Positions 1 through 8,444 of a DNA stretch of 64,000 bases are shown here, piece after piece. The notes beneath the pieces are model-generated. The model made no database searches. It saw nothing but the letters and a program-made list of their open reading frames with translations, and was not told the origin of the DNA. Both the position numbers and the translations under genes were made by a program. This DNA is from Mycolicibacterium peregrinum (GTDB taxonomy: Bacteria > Actinomycetota > Actinomycetes > Mycobacteriales > Mycobacteriaceae), in the NCBI RefSeq assembly GCF_002102345.1, contig NZ_LQPP01000046.1, positions 1-64,000 on the forward strand. Reading direction: 5' to 3'. Every line of letters starts with the position of its first letter. The stretch's first letter is position 1.

Positions 1-71
1 TGAGCTGCAGCAGGACCCCGAGTCGCCATGGCCCACAATAACAAACGAGACCGAATTAACGACTCGGGACA

Positions 72-1898
72 CTAGCTCCTGTTCTGCACCTCGTGCAGCC
101 GTTTGTACAGGCCGTCCTGGGCTATCAGCTCTTGATGGTCGCCGCTCTGTGAGATGCGGCCTTCCTCGAGCACGAGGATCCGGTCGGCCACCGCGGCAAT
201 GAAATCCAGATCGTGGCTGACCACCAGGCAGGTGCGCTGACTGGCGTAGCCGCGGATCACCCCGATCATGCGGGCCCGCTCGTCGGCGTCGAGATTCTCG
301 GTCGGCTCGTCGAGCAGGAGCACCTCAGGACGACGCAGCAGACAGCGTGCGAGGGCGATCAGGCGTTTCTGCCCGCCGGAAGGGATCTGGACGTCGACCA
401 CGGTGTCGTAGCCGTCGTGCATCTTGGTTTCGATGACCGAATGGATGTGGGCCTCGGTGCAGGCTTCTTCGATCTCGGCGTCGGTGGCCTGCGGGCGGGC
501 CAACCGGATGTTCTCCCGGATGGTGTCCTTGGTGAAGAACGGGAACTGAGCAAGTTTGGAGACCTGGTCCCGCAACGATACAAGCGTGACGGTCGAAATA
601 TCATGGCCGTCCAACAGGATCCGGCCGCGCTGCGGGTCGCGGAATCGCAGAAGCAGGTTGAAGACCGTCGACTTACCCGACCCGATTCCGCCGACCAGTC
701 CCACCGTCTCGCCCTCAGCGACCGTGAACGACAAGCCCTCCAACACATTCTGACGAGGCGTGTAGCCGAAGGTCACGTCCTCGAACACCAGGTTGCCGTG
801 CACTTCGCCCAGCGCCACCGCGTCCTCCGCTTCGCGCACCGACGGCTGGGTGTCGAGCAGTTCATAGGTGGACGTCACATTCGGCGCCAGCGACTGGTAG
901 GTGGTGTACGCGCCTAGAACCCGTTGTGCAGCACTGAACATCACCGGAACCACACCCGCGAACACCAGGAGGCCCGCGAACGTCAGCCCGAAGTGCCCGC
1001 TGAACCCGACACCGACGAGCAGCACGACCACCGTGCTCAGCGCGACGAAGATCTGTGAGCCGTTGACGGTGGCCTGCATCCACACCACCGAGGCCGCCGA
1101 TCCTTTTGCTGCTTCCTCGGACACTGCATGAAATCGCTTGCTGCGGAGCGGTTGCGCGTTGAACATCTGAATCTCTGCGATTCCGCTGATCGTCTGTTCT
1201 ACCTCCGTGGCCATCGCCCGCTCGGCGTTCATCACCCGCCGCATCACCGCCTGCACGTGGCGGCCGGCGAATCGGAGGGTGAGCAGAGCCAGTGGTGTCA
1301 GCACCAGCGCGGCCACGGTCATCTGCCACGAAATGGCCAACAGGTAGCTGATCACCACCACCAGCACCACCGCGTCGATCAACGGGGGCAGCAGACAGTC
1401 GGTCAGAAGTCGCTGCACACCAGCAGATTCCGTCATCACCCGGTGCATCAACTCGCCGCTGCGCGACGTCAGGAAGAAGTCCAGGGACAGCGACTGTAGG
1501 TGGTCGTGGACTCGCTGGCGGATGTCGACCAGCAGCACCCGCTCGGCCCTCGCCCCGATCCAGGCGTTGACGAAGTACATGAGCTGGGTCAGCACCAGTG
1601 AGGCCGCCCAGACCACGAGTAGCACCGCGAACGGCACCGGCCCGGCCAGGGAGTGCAGCAGCCCATCCTGACGAGCCACCAGCGGTCCGCTCAAATCCCA
1701 AACCCCGCTGAGGTTTCCGCTGTTTCCAGCCTCGGAGATCACCTGGACCATAGGGCCGAAGGCGGCCACCGTGACGTAAGGCAGAGCCGAGGCGATCACG
1801 CCGATCACCAACAGCAGGGCCAGCACGCCCCGGACCGCACGCAGCATTCCCAGGCTGCGCCACACCAGGCGCAGCGACGAGGCCACAGTCACTGGCAC
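72..1898 (-). CDS. ABC transporter, fused permease and ATPase (exporter type)
   Basis: This 608-residue protein has the half-transporter layout of ABC exporters: about six membrane helices in the first ~330 residues, then one nucleotide-binding domain. Walker A (GGIGSGKST) lies near residue 402, Walker B (VLLLDEPTENLD) near 524 and the H-loop (VVSHD) about 35 residues later. The signature motif reads PSGGQKR instead of the usual LSGGQ, so its first residue is non-standard. Such proteins work as homo- or heterodimers in the inner membrane and pump lipids, peptides or drugs outward using ATP. The substrate cannot be read from the sequence. The gene follows a membrane-protein gene on the same strand by 20 bp, so the two are probably one operon. 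The start is an in-frame GTG at 1898; the upstream sequence offers no better one. Confidence 0.9.
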   Translation of the reverse strand: MPVTVASSLRLVWRSLGMLRAVRGVLALLLVIGVIASALPYVTVAAFGPMVQVISEAGNSGNLSGVWDLSGPLVARQDGLLHSLAGPVPFAVLLVVWAASLVLTQLMYFVNAWIGARAERVLLVDIRQRVHDHLQSLSLDFFLTSRSGELMHRVMTESAGVQRLLTDCLLPPLIDAVVLVVVISYLLAISWQMTVAALVLTPLALLTLRFAGRHVQAVMRRVMNAERAMATEVEQTISGIAEIQMFNAQPLRSKRFHAVSEEAAKGSAASVVWMQATVNGSQIFVALSTVVVLLVGVGFSGHFGLTFAGLLVFAGVVPVMFSAAQRVLGAYTTYQSLAPNVTSTYELLDTQPSVREAEDAVALGEVHGNLVFEDVTFGYTPRQNVLEGLSFTVAEGETVGLVGGIGSGKSTVFNLLLRFRDPQRGRILLDGHDISTVTLVSLRDQVSKLAQFPFFTKDTIRENIRLARPQATDAEIEEACTEAHIHSVIETKMHDGYDTVVDVQIPSGGQKRLIALARCLLRRPEVLLLDEPTENLDADERARMIGVIRGYASQRTCLVVSHDLDFIAAVADRILVLEEGRISQSGDHQELIAQDGLYKRLHEVQNRS

Positions 1899-1918
1899 CC
1901 CCTTTTATCCCGCGAAGG

Positions 1919-2842
1919 CTAACCCGCCGGTTCGTCGCTGTCGCGGGGAACATCCGGCATCGAAGGCCCGTCGTCCTCGAAGAACCGCCGGATCGCAAGG
2001 AATCCGCCGTGGCGGTAGGCCTCGTAGGCCCAGATCGCGGCAATGATCGGCAGGGGACCGAACGCCACCCACCAACGCGCCGAGGGCGGGACCAGTTCGG
2101 CGATCACCTGCGCGCTGGGTTGCCCGTCGACCTCGGCGGGCAGCCATTCGTGCAACAGGATGGTCAGCATCCGGGTGGCCTCGAATGGGCCGGCAATGGT
2201 GGACAGCACCCAGCTGAGTGAGGCGATGATCAGTGCCCACGGCCAGGCCAGCAGCAGCGACTGGTCATCGACGATGTCTGCGGCCGAGCGGATCGACTCG
2301 GCGATGAACGCAAAACCCAACGCCACCAACAGCACACCGATCTGTGCCGCCAGCAGGTCGTCGAGCACCGAGTTGGCCAGTTCGTCCGCGGTCCGCGTCG
2401 GTAGACCGAACGCCAACGACAGCAGGCCGGCCAGCAGGGCCAGCAGCATCAGCGCCGAGGTGGAGTCGTCGATGCGCATGAAGGAGTCGGTCAGGATGCG
2501 CATCACCAGTCGCGAGGACGACGCCGGCCGAGTCCGGTAGAGGATCATCACCACCAGCCCGGAGATGATGATCGAGATCAGCCAGGCCACCACGGCCGCA
2601 CAGATGATCACCAGGGCCAGCGAGCCGATGACGGGGACCAGTTGCTCATTCGCGGTTTCCCCGTTGCGGACCACCAGGAGCGGCACCACACCGATGGCGA
2701 CCACACCCAGGGCGCGCACCAGGATCGGCAAGGTGAAGCCGGCGATATCACCCGCGTCGAGGTCAGGGTCGCCGCGGCGGATCGCGCCGATCTCGGCGCT
2801 CATCACCGATCGTGCCCGGCGGAACGACATTCTGCGCGCCAC
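1919..2842 (-). CDS. Polytopic membrane protein of unknown function
   Basis: I do not recognise this 307-residue protein. It has about six or seven hydrophobic segments, roughly at residues 40-58, 68-105 (a pair), 132-150, 165-185, 195-218 and 260-280, and a short basic N-terminus. The C-terminus is charged and cytoplasmic-looking. No enzymatic motif is visible. Its stop lies 20 bp before the start of the ABC exporter on the same strand, so the two are likely cotranscribed, and it may be an accessory subunit or stabiliser of that exporter (inference). The start used is GTG at 2842; an ATG at 2830 is an alternative that would remove four residues. Confidence 0.75.
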   Translation of the reverse strand: MARRMSFRRARSVMSAEIGAIRRGDPDLDAGDIAGFTLPILVRALGVVAIGVVPLLVVRNGETANEQLVPVIGSLALVIICAAVVAWLISIIISGLVVMILYRTRPASSSRLVMRILTDSFMRIDDSTSALMLLALLAGLLSLAFGLPTRTADELANSVLDDLLAAQIGVLLVALGFAFIAESIRSAADIVDDQSLLLAWPWALIIASLSWVLSTIAGPFEATRMLTILLHEWLPAEVDGQPSAQVIAELVPPSARWWVAFGPLPIIAAIWAYEAYRHGGFLAIRRFFEDDGPSMPDVPRDSDEPAG

Positions 2843-2887
2843 GACGCGAATCTAAACGGCGTGCACACCGGTGATCGGCCGACACGC

Positions 2888-3592
2888 TCAGCGCAGGTAC
2901 TGCTCGCCGCCTGTCGGGTAGCCGCCGCCCTTGGTGGTCAGGTGAACGTGGTCGTAGTGCCCGTAGCTGCCGGCTTTCGCGCCACCGTCGGGCGTGTAAT
3001 AGGTGCCGCGCCAGATGGCGTCCTGCAGCGCGAACCGATCGGCGTTCTTCAGGGCATAGGCCACGATCCGGTTGCCGAGCGCGATGCCTTCAGAACTGCT
3101 CGGGTTGGGGATCATCACGTCGAGCGCCAGGCCGTTGGGGTGCCAGCGCAGCGCGTCCGGACGGACACCGCCGATCTCGTGGATCTGAGGGAAGTCAGCG
3201 TGGACGCTGCGGGCGGCCAGGATGGTCTTGACCTGCAGGCCCCGCTCGGGTGCGATGCCGACGGGCAACAACTGGGGAATGTTGAGGACGCGCCAGCGCG
3301 AGGCGGTGCCCGGCTGTGCCTGCGCCGCGCTCAACGAGAGCGTCTGCACCGAGGGAGCCGACGCGGACGCGGACGACGCGGCCACGATCTCCATACAGCA
3401 CGGCGCAGACTCGGGGGCCGCGACGGGCTGGGCAACTTCCTTGACGGGATAGGGGTGCGCATCGCCGCCGGCGGCGAAGAATGCAGCGAGCGGCGCGATG
3501 ATCGCAGCCGCTACCGCCGGAAGTTTGCGCTGGCGGGGGCTGGCTAATGCATGTCGGCCCACACGGGCACCATACGGGTACTTCTGCGACAA
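2888..3592 (-). CDS. Exported protein with M15/ARB_07466-like C-terminal domain
   Basis: The protein has about 234 residues. A hydrophobic segment near residues 24-41 looks like a signal peptide or membrane anchor and is followed by a low-complexity Ala/Ser linker. The C-terminal ~130 residues carry HPNGLALDVMIPN and, further on, GHYDHVHL. This spaced His/Asp/His pattern matches the zinc ligands of M15-like (VanY-related) domains common in exported mycobacterial proteins. A role in binding or cutting peptidoglycan outside the membrane is plausible but not shown. It resembles my memory of M. tuberculosis Rv0320. The start is uncertain: a TTG at 3592 gives the longest frame, and a GTG at 3562 would still keep the signal segment. 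Confidence 0.7.
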   Translation of the reverse strand: MSQKYPYGARVGRHALASPRQRKLPAVAAAIIAPLAAFFAAGGDAHPYPVKEVAQPVAAPESAPCCMEIVAASSASASAPSVQTLSLSAAQAQPGTASRWRVLNIPQLLPVGIAPERGLQVKTILAARSVHADFPQIHEIGGVRPDALRWHPNGLALDVMIPNPSSSEGIALGNRIVAYALKNADRFALQDAIWRGTYYTPDGGAKAGSYGHYDHVHLTTKGGGYPTGGEQYLR

Positions 3593-3835
3593 CGCAGCAA
3601 CCGCTCCCCGGATCTACGAGTTTCCTCAGAAACGTGTCAAGCATTTGCTCGGCGTGTTTTCGCAGGTCATTAGTCACAAATTGGTCACGGAATTAAGAGG
3701 TTTCTAAGACAACTTTGGTCGCCACGTACCGCGCTCCGATCGGTGCTTCAAGGCGAAAACACCCTCCCTCTCATCTCGGCATCGCTACGCTCCGAGCCGG
3801 ATTGACGCAGCCGACAGCGCGCAGGAGGGACGCAT

Positions 3836-4696
3836 GTGGCGATGAAACCGTGGACCGGCGATCGGCCCATGACCCGACGTGTCGTACTCGGTGAGCGGGC
3901 CGTCGCGACCCGCGGCTTGTCCATCCGGTACGCCACCGAGCAGATTCACGCGACGACCGATTGGTGCTGTTACGACGACGCCCGGCACCTGGTCTACGTC
4001 CACCGAGCCGGACAGCTGCGCTCGATGGAGACAGATCTCGATTGGGGCCCGTCGGGCCGGGCGCTGCCCAGCGTGGGCGACATCTGGGTGGTGCCCGCCG
4101 GCGACAAGTGCGCGTCACTGGTCGTAGGCGACACCGCGGCGTACTGCGAGATCGCCATCCCCGATCAGCTGCTCGGCGAGACGACGTTGATTCCGCGCGT
4201 GAAGCACCGCGACCCGCTGATCCATCAGATGGTGGAGCGCATCTACGAAGTTGCCGATCGCGGCGATGCGCTCGCACGGCTGCTCACCGACTCCGTGAGC
4301 GAAACCTTGAGGCTGTTGCTCACCGACATGTACACGGCGGATCCACCGCGCCGGGTTGAGCGGAGGCCCGACACCCTGGATGCCGCCACCCGCTCGAAGA
4401 TCATCGAGTTTCTCGAGGACGGCATGGACTCGGAGATCACTCTCGAAATGCTTGCGCAGCAAGCGAAGATGTCAGTCGGCGGCTTCATCAAGGCATTCCG
4501 GGCCGCATTCCACACCACGCCCTACCAGTACCTGCTCGATCGGCGGATCGAACGGGCGAAATCGCTGCTGCTGCACACAACTCGGACCGTCACCGAGATC
4601 AGCGCGATGGTGGGGTTCTCGACACCGAATCACTTTGCGACAGCGTTCCGGCGTCGGGTCGGGACGACGCCCCGAAACTTCCGCGACTGCCGCTGA
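3836..4696 (+). CDS. AraC-family transcriptional regulator (paralogue 1 of 3)
   Basis: This 286-residue protein has an N-terminal sensor-like domain of about 180 residues and a C-terminal AraC/XylS domain with two helix-turn-helix motifs. The typical end of the domain is visible as EISAMVGFSTPNHFATAFRR followed by a GTTP segment. The N-terminal part (MAMKPWTGDRP) is shared with two paralogues at 4697-5551 and 7400-8260, so they form one family. The start is GTG at 3836 behind a good AGGAGG site at 3823-3828. The stop codon directly abuts the stop of the next, opposing paralogue. Context suggests control of the nearby porin-like genes, but the effector is unknown. Confidence 0.88.
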   Translation: MAMKPWTGDRPMTRRVVLGERAVATRGLSIRYATEQIHATTDWCCYDDARHLVYVHRAGQLRSMETDLDWGPSGRALPSVGDIWVVPAGDKCASLVVGDTAAYCEIAIPDQLLGETTLIPRVKHRDPLIHQMVERIYEVADRGDALARLLTDSVSETLRLLLTDMYTADPPRRVERRPDTLDAATRSKIIEFLEDGMDSEITLEMLAQQAKMSVGGFIKAFRAAFHTTPYQYLLDRRIERAKSLLLHTTRTVTEISAMVGFSTPNHFATAFRRRVGTTPRNFRDCR

Positions 4697-5551
4697 TCAG
4701 GAAGGGTGACGGTAGGCACTGGGAGAGACTCCCACGCGCCGGCGGAACGCTGTGGCGAAATGGCTGGGCGTCGAAAACCCCACTGACGAAGCGATTTCGG
4801 CGACCGTCTGCTGCGTGGTCAAAAGTAGCGTTTTGGCGCGGTCGATGCGCAGGTCGAGTAGAAACTGATACGGCGTGGTGTGAAAGGCCCGACGAAAAGC
4901 GCCGATGAAGGCATGGACCGACATCCCGGTCAGTTGCGCCAGCGCATCCAGGTGGATATCCGAGTCCAGGCTGTCATTGAGGTAGTCCACCAACATCGTG
5001 CGAGTCTGGGTATCGAAGGTCCGGTGTTCACGCGACTTCGGCGGCGCCTCGGCATATTTGTCCCGGATCAACAGGCGCATGGTCTCGGCCACGGAGTCGG
5101 TGAGCAACCGTGCGATCGCATCATCACGGTCGGCGACGCTGTAGATCTCCTCGACCAGGTGATGCATCAGCGGGTCGCGGTATTTGATCCGGGGAAGCAG
5201 TGCCGTGTCGCCGATCGCCTGGCGTGGGAGGGCGATTTCGCAGTATCCGGCGATCTCACCCTGGACCAGGGCTGCGCACGGGACCCCGGCGGGTTTCCAC
5301 CAGATGTCGCCCACGGTCGGCAGCATTCGCCCCGACGGCCCCCAATCGAGCGCGGTCTGCATCGAATGCATTGCGCCACCGCGATATACGTACACCAGGT
5401 GGTGCGTATCGCTGAAGCTGCACCAATCCGTCGGCTCTGATATCTGCTCAGTGCCGAAGGTGAATGCCAAGCCACGCGCCGCGACATCCTTCTGCTCCAA
5501 CACGACGCGTGGGGTGAGCGGCCGGTCTCCATCCCACGGCTTCATCCCCAT
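4697..5551 (-). CDS. AraC-family transcriptional regulator (paralogue 2 of 3)
   Basis: A paralogue of the regulators at 3836-4696 and 7400-8260, in the opposite orientation. The C-terminal AraC domain ends with EIASSVGFSTPSHFATAFRR and VGVSPSAYR. I chose ATG at 5551 because it gives MGMKPW, matching the MAMKPW and MEMKPW starts of the two paralogues, and because a G-rich stretch lies at a suitable distance; GTG at 5557 is also possible. It is transcribed divergently from the frameshifted porin-like gene at 5755, with about 200 bp between them. That is the classical arrangement for an AraC regulator and its target. Its stop abuts the stop of paralogue 1 at a TGATCA. Confidence 0.88.
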   Translation of the reverse strand: MGMKPWDGDRPLTPRVVLEQKDVAARGLAFTFGTEQISEPTDWCSFSDTHHLVYVYRGGAMHSMQTALDWGPSGRMLPTVGDIWWKPAGVPCAALVQGEIAGYCEIALPRQAIGDTALLPRIKYRDPLMHHLVEEIYSVADRDDAIARLLTDSVAETMRLLIRDKYAEAPPKSREHRTFDTQTRTMLVDYLNDSLDSDIHLDALAQLTGMSVHAFIGAFRRAFHTTPYQFLLDLRIDRAKTLLLTTQQTVAEIASSVGFSTPSHFATAFRRRVGVSPSAYRHPS

Positions 5552-5645
5552 CCGCACAACCCCCAGCCATCACGATCACGAACGGCGTCAGAGTACGCCC
5601 GCTGACGGCCGTTCGGGCGGACTTGCCCATCTCAACATCCCTGGT

Positions 5646-5796
5646 CGGAATATTTCGAAAGGCAAAAAGAATGTGAATGCGCGTCTTCAGTTCAGTCCGT
5701 ATTTTCGGCCGGTCAGCCACAGCTGATGCCTCGCCCGAACCAAAGGAGTCCGAGTTGAATCTCGCTCTACGTCCCTATGTGACCGCCGGTGTCGCC
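5646..5796 (+). repeat. Duplicated leader, copy 1 (upstream of broken porin gene)
   Basis: By eye about 85-90% identical to 8294-8444. The shared block starts at CGGAATATTT, continues through GGCAAAAAGAATGTGAATGC and TTCAGTCCGTATTTT, includes the AAGGAG ribosome site and TTG start, and runs into the first 14 codons of the porin-like gene. Promoter, leader and signal-peptide start are therefore all conserved between copies. Confidence 0.85.
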
Positions 5797-7085
5797 CCCT
5801 CGTCGGCGCCAGTGTCATTGCCGTCGCGCCCCTTTCCCTACCGCCGGCCGCGATTGACAGCGCCATGGCGAGAGTGTCTGCGGCGGCGGTAGATCTCACC
5901 GCTGCAGTCGACCCCATCACGGCTTGGACCGATTTGCTCACAAGAACGCCCGAGAGCATTTTGGCCCTGGGCAATCTGATAGCCGAGAATCCGGCACCGA
6001 TCCTCGGGCAGATCGTCGCCAACTGGTCGGGCTATGGCCAAACGCTGGGAACGGCACTCCAAACGGCCGGGATAGGTCTCAGCAACTATCTCACGACCCA
6101 ACTGCCGACGGCCCTTCAGACGTTCTCCAATCAGCTGATGTCCGGCGATATGCAGGGCGCCGCACAAACGTTCAGCGGCGCCATTTTCGGCCTGGCCTTC
6201 GGCATCGGGTTCCCGATGCTGAACGTCCTCAGTATCCCCGCCGACATCACACAGAACTTCGCAAATGCAGTTGCTACTCTCCCCGGGTTCGCAGGCCCTG
6301 TGATCAGTGCCGGCCTCAGCGCTCTCATGACCCTGACCGGAACCACCCTAGCGACGGGTGCTGGTGCCCAAGCGGTCGTAGACGCGTTCAAAAGCGGGGA
6401 CCCCGTAGGGGCCGTCAACGCGCTCGCCGCCATGCCCGCCGTGATCGCAGACGCCCTCCTGAATGGCTATGAAAGTCCAGACGGCGGCCTCTCCCCCGGG
6501 CTTCTCACTGTCTCGCATCCCCGATCGCCTGACGCGGAGCCCTGGGATCCCTCGTGGCCTGACGGCCTTCCGGCAGCACTAGTGAAGAGCCGGCTCACAA
6601 TTGCGAAAGCGCTGGGGTGGGAGGATCCCGCGGCAACTGGGGTTCTGTCGCGACTCGTCGCGCCCACCTCCGAACTGACGGCGCCGCCATCGGCTTCGTC
6701 TGTGCCGGATGCCACCGCAACCGCAGTAACTCTGTCTACGGATCCGACACCCTTCGAGCAGGAGGACAAGGCTGACCCGACGGCTGATGCGGTCGCAGAT
6801 CCGACTGTCGGTGGCGCAACCGGCGCCTCGGGAGCCGAGCCCACCAATGAGAAAGCCGTTCCGCTCGTACGTAAGAGCCTCGTCGCGAAGCCGGGTCGGG
6901 ACGTCGGTCTAGGCACCACGAGCAAGCCTGCAGCAAAAGTGGCCTCGGACGTCCGTCAAGGAATCTCGTCCACTGTCAACAAGATTGGCGAAGGAATCAA
7001 CAAGGCATTCGCCAAGCCTGAGAAGAAGTCGACCAGTAAGGCCACCGACAAGGCCGGCAGCGCCGAATCAGGGGATACCAAGTAG
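5755..7085 (+). pseudogene. Secreted porin-like protein (GjpA-like family), frameshifted near the N-terminus
   Basis: Translation should start at TTG 5755 behind AAGGAG at 5743-5748, giving LNLALRPYVTAGVA as in the intact paralogue at 8403. After codon 14 the frame is lost in a run of five C (5795-5799). One more C would restore the reading LVGASVIAVAP, which matches the paralogue's LVGAGVIAVTP and continues without a stop to 7085. The downstream part is complete: a helical domain with ENPAPILGQIVANWSGYGQ, a Pro/Thr/Ala-rich linker, and a C-terminal region (ISSTVNKIGEGINKAF) also found in the paralogue. The body shows no other lesion, so this is either a recent mutation or a sequencing error. 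Initiation at ATG 5865 would give a protein without signal peptide. The porin label rests on my memory of GjpA-like annotations and is weak. Confidence 0.75.
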
Positions 7086-7090
7086 CCGAG

Positions 7091-7122
7091 GCGTCGCCTC
7101 CGCCCGATCGAGGAGGCGACGC
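7091..7122 (+). terminator. Hairpin after the first porin-like gene
   Basis: GCGTCGCCTCC and GGAGGCGACGC form a perfect 11-bp stem with a 10-nt loop, 5 bp after the stop codon. There is no T-run, as is common for mycobacterial terminators. Confidence 0.75.
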
Positions 7123-7399
7123 ACCATCAACCATCCGACAACTATGCCGTCGCGGAACGACGACGAAACACACACTGATACAGCATGTTTTGTATCGTTC
7201 TACGGCGTGCACAATTGCGGCGTCGGGTGCGGGCCGACCCCTGGACTCCGACCCGTCTCAGCGTTGCCAGGGCGTTCGAGATGGACGCCGAATGCATGTT
7301 GTCATGAGATTTTGAATCGAAACCGACCTTCCACTCGACTCCTACCGTTACCCTGCTGCTCAGATTGACACAGCCGTTGATAACTCAGGAAGTTCACGC

Positions 7400-8260
7400 G
7401 TGGAGATGAAACCGTGGAACGAGATTCAGCCTCAGAAGCAACGCATGCTGTTGAGCGAGCGGCAAATCAACACGCGCGGCATGTCCATCAGGTTCGCCAC
7501 CGAGCAGATCGATACTACGGCCGAATGGTGCTGTCTTGACAAGGACCACCACCTGTTGTTCCTGCACCGTGCCGGGAAAGTTAGATCCATAAAGACGGAC
7601 CCGGAGTGGGGGCCCAGAGGGCGGGCGCTGCCAAAGGTCGGCGACATCTGGGTGGTGCCGGCGGGCGACGAATGCACCGCCCTGGTCTGCGGCGACACTG
7701 TCGAGTATTGCGAGATTGCCATCCCCGACCACGTCCTCGGCGCGCCGACGCTCGTTCCCCGCATCAAACACCGCAATTCGCTGATCCATCAATTGGTCGA
7801 GCACATCTACGCAATCGCCGACCGTGACGACACTGCCGCACGACTCCTCACCGACTCCGTGGGTGAAACCCTGCGACTGGTCATCGCCAAAACCTGCGCT
7901 GTGCACCGGCCGCCGCGCGTCGAACGCCGACCCGGCACGCTCGATGCCGCCGGCCGTTCAAAGGTCATCGAGTTGCTCAAAGACGGCATCGACTCGACGA
8001 TCAGCCTCGAGACCCTTGCACACCAAGCCAACATGTCGGTACCCGTCTTCATCACTGCGTTTCGCGCCGCTTTCCACACCACCCCGTACCAATATCTGCT
8101 GGACTTACGGTTCGAACGCGCCAAGCATCTACTCCGGTACACCTCGCGAACAATTACCGAAATCAGTGCATTGGTGGGCTTTTCCCGGCCCAGCCACTTC
8201 TCCAGCGCCTTCCGACGTCGGGTCGGGGTGTCGCCCAAGGAATACCGGGACCGCACCTGA
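7400..8260 (+). CDS. AraC-family transcriptional regulator (paralogue 3 of 3)
   Basis: A third paralogue of 286 residues, starting MEMKPWNEIQP from GTG 7400 and ending with the AraC signature EISALVGFSRPSHFSSAFRR and VGVSPKEYR. The 277 bp before it (7123-7399) hold no gene I can support and presumably carry its promoter. It lies 142 bp upstream of the intact porin-like gene on the same strand, separated by the duplicated leader. Regulator 2 is instead divergent from porin copy 1, so the regulator orientation changed between the two modules. Effector unknown. Confidence 0.88.
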   Translation: MEMKPWNEIQPQKQRMLLSERQINTRGMSIRFATEQIDTTAEWCCLDKDHHLLFLHRAGKVRSIKTDPEWGPRGRALPKVGDIWVVPAGDECTALVCGDTVEYCEIAIPDHVLGAPTLVPRIKHRNSLIHQLVEHIYAIADRDDTAARLLTDSVGETLRLVIAKTCAVHRPPRVERRPGTLDAAGRSKVIELLKDGIDSTISLETLAHQANMSVPVFITAFRAAFHTTPYQYLLDLRFERAKHLLRYTSRTITEISALVGFSRPSHFSSAFRRRVGVSPKEYRDRT

Positions 8261-8293
8261 CCGCCCGGGGCCTAGCGGCCATAGACGCCTGCC

Positions 8294-8444
8294 CGGAATA
8301 TTTTGAAAGGCAAAAAGAATGTGAATGCGCGCCTCCGGTTCAGTCCGTATTTTAGGCCGGTCAGCGATAGCTGATGCCTCACGTGAACCGAAGGAGATCG
8401 AGTTGCACCTCGCTCTACGTCCCTACGTGACCGCTGGCGTCGCC
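8294..8444 (+). repeat. Duplicated leader, copy 2 (upstream of intact porin gene)
   Basis: Partner of 5646-5796. It contains the same GGCAAAAAGAATGTGAATGC core, the AAGGAG site at 8391-8396 and the TTG start at 8403. Differences are scattered single-base changes, mostly between 8332 and 8400. Confidence 0.85.

Noticed and set aside
1..71. Possible start of a further minus-strand gene (ATG at 29) and an inverted repeat CCCGAGTCG/CGACTCGGG (17-68)
   Set aside because: Only nine codons before the window edge, no ribosome site, and a 34-nt loop is too long for a convincing terminator.
862..2043. 393-codon minus-strand frame across the ABC exporter
   Set aside because: Arg/Gly-rich shifted frame inside a well-supported ABC gene; it crosses two gene borders.
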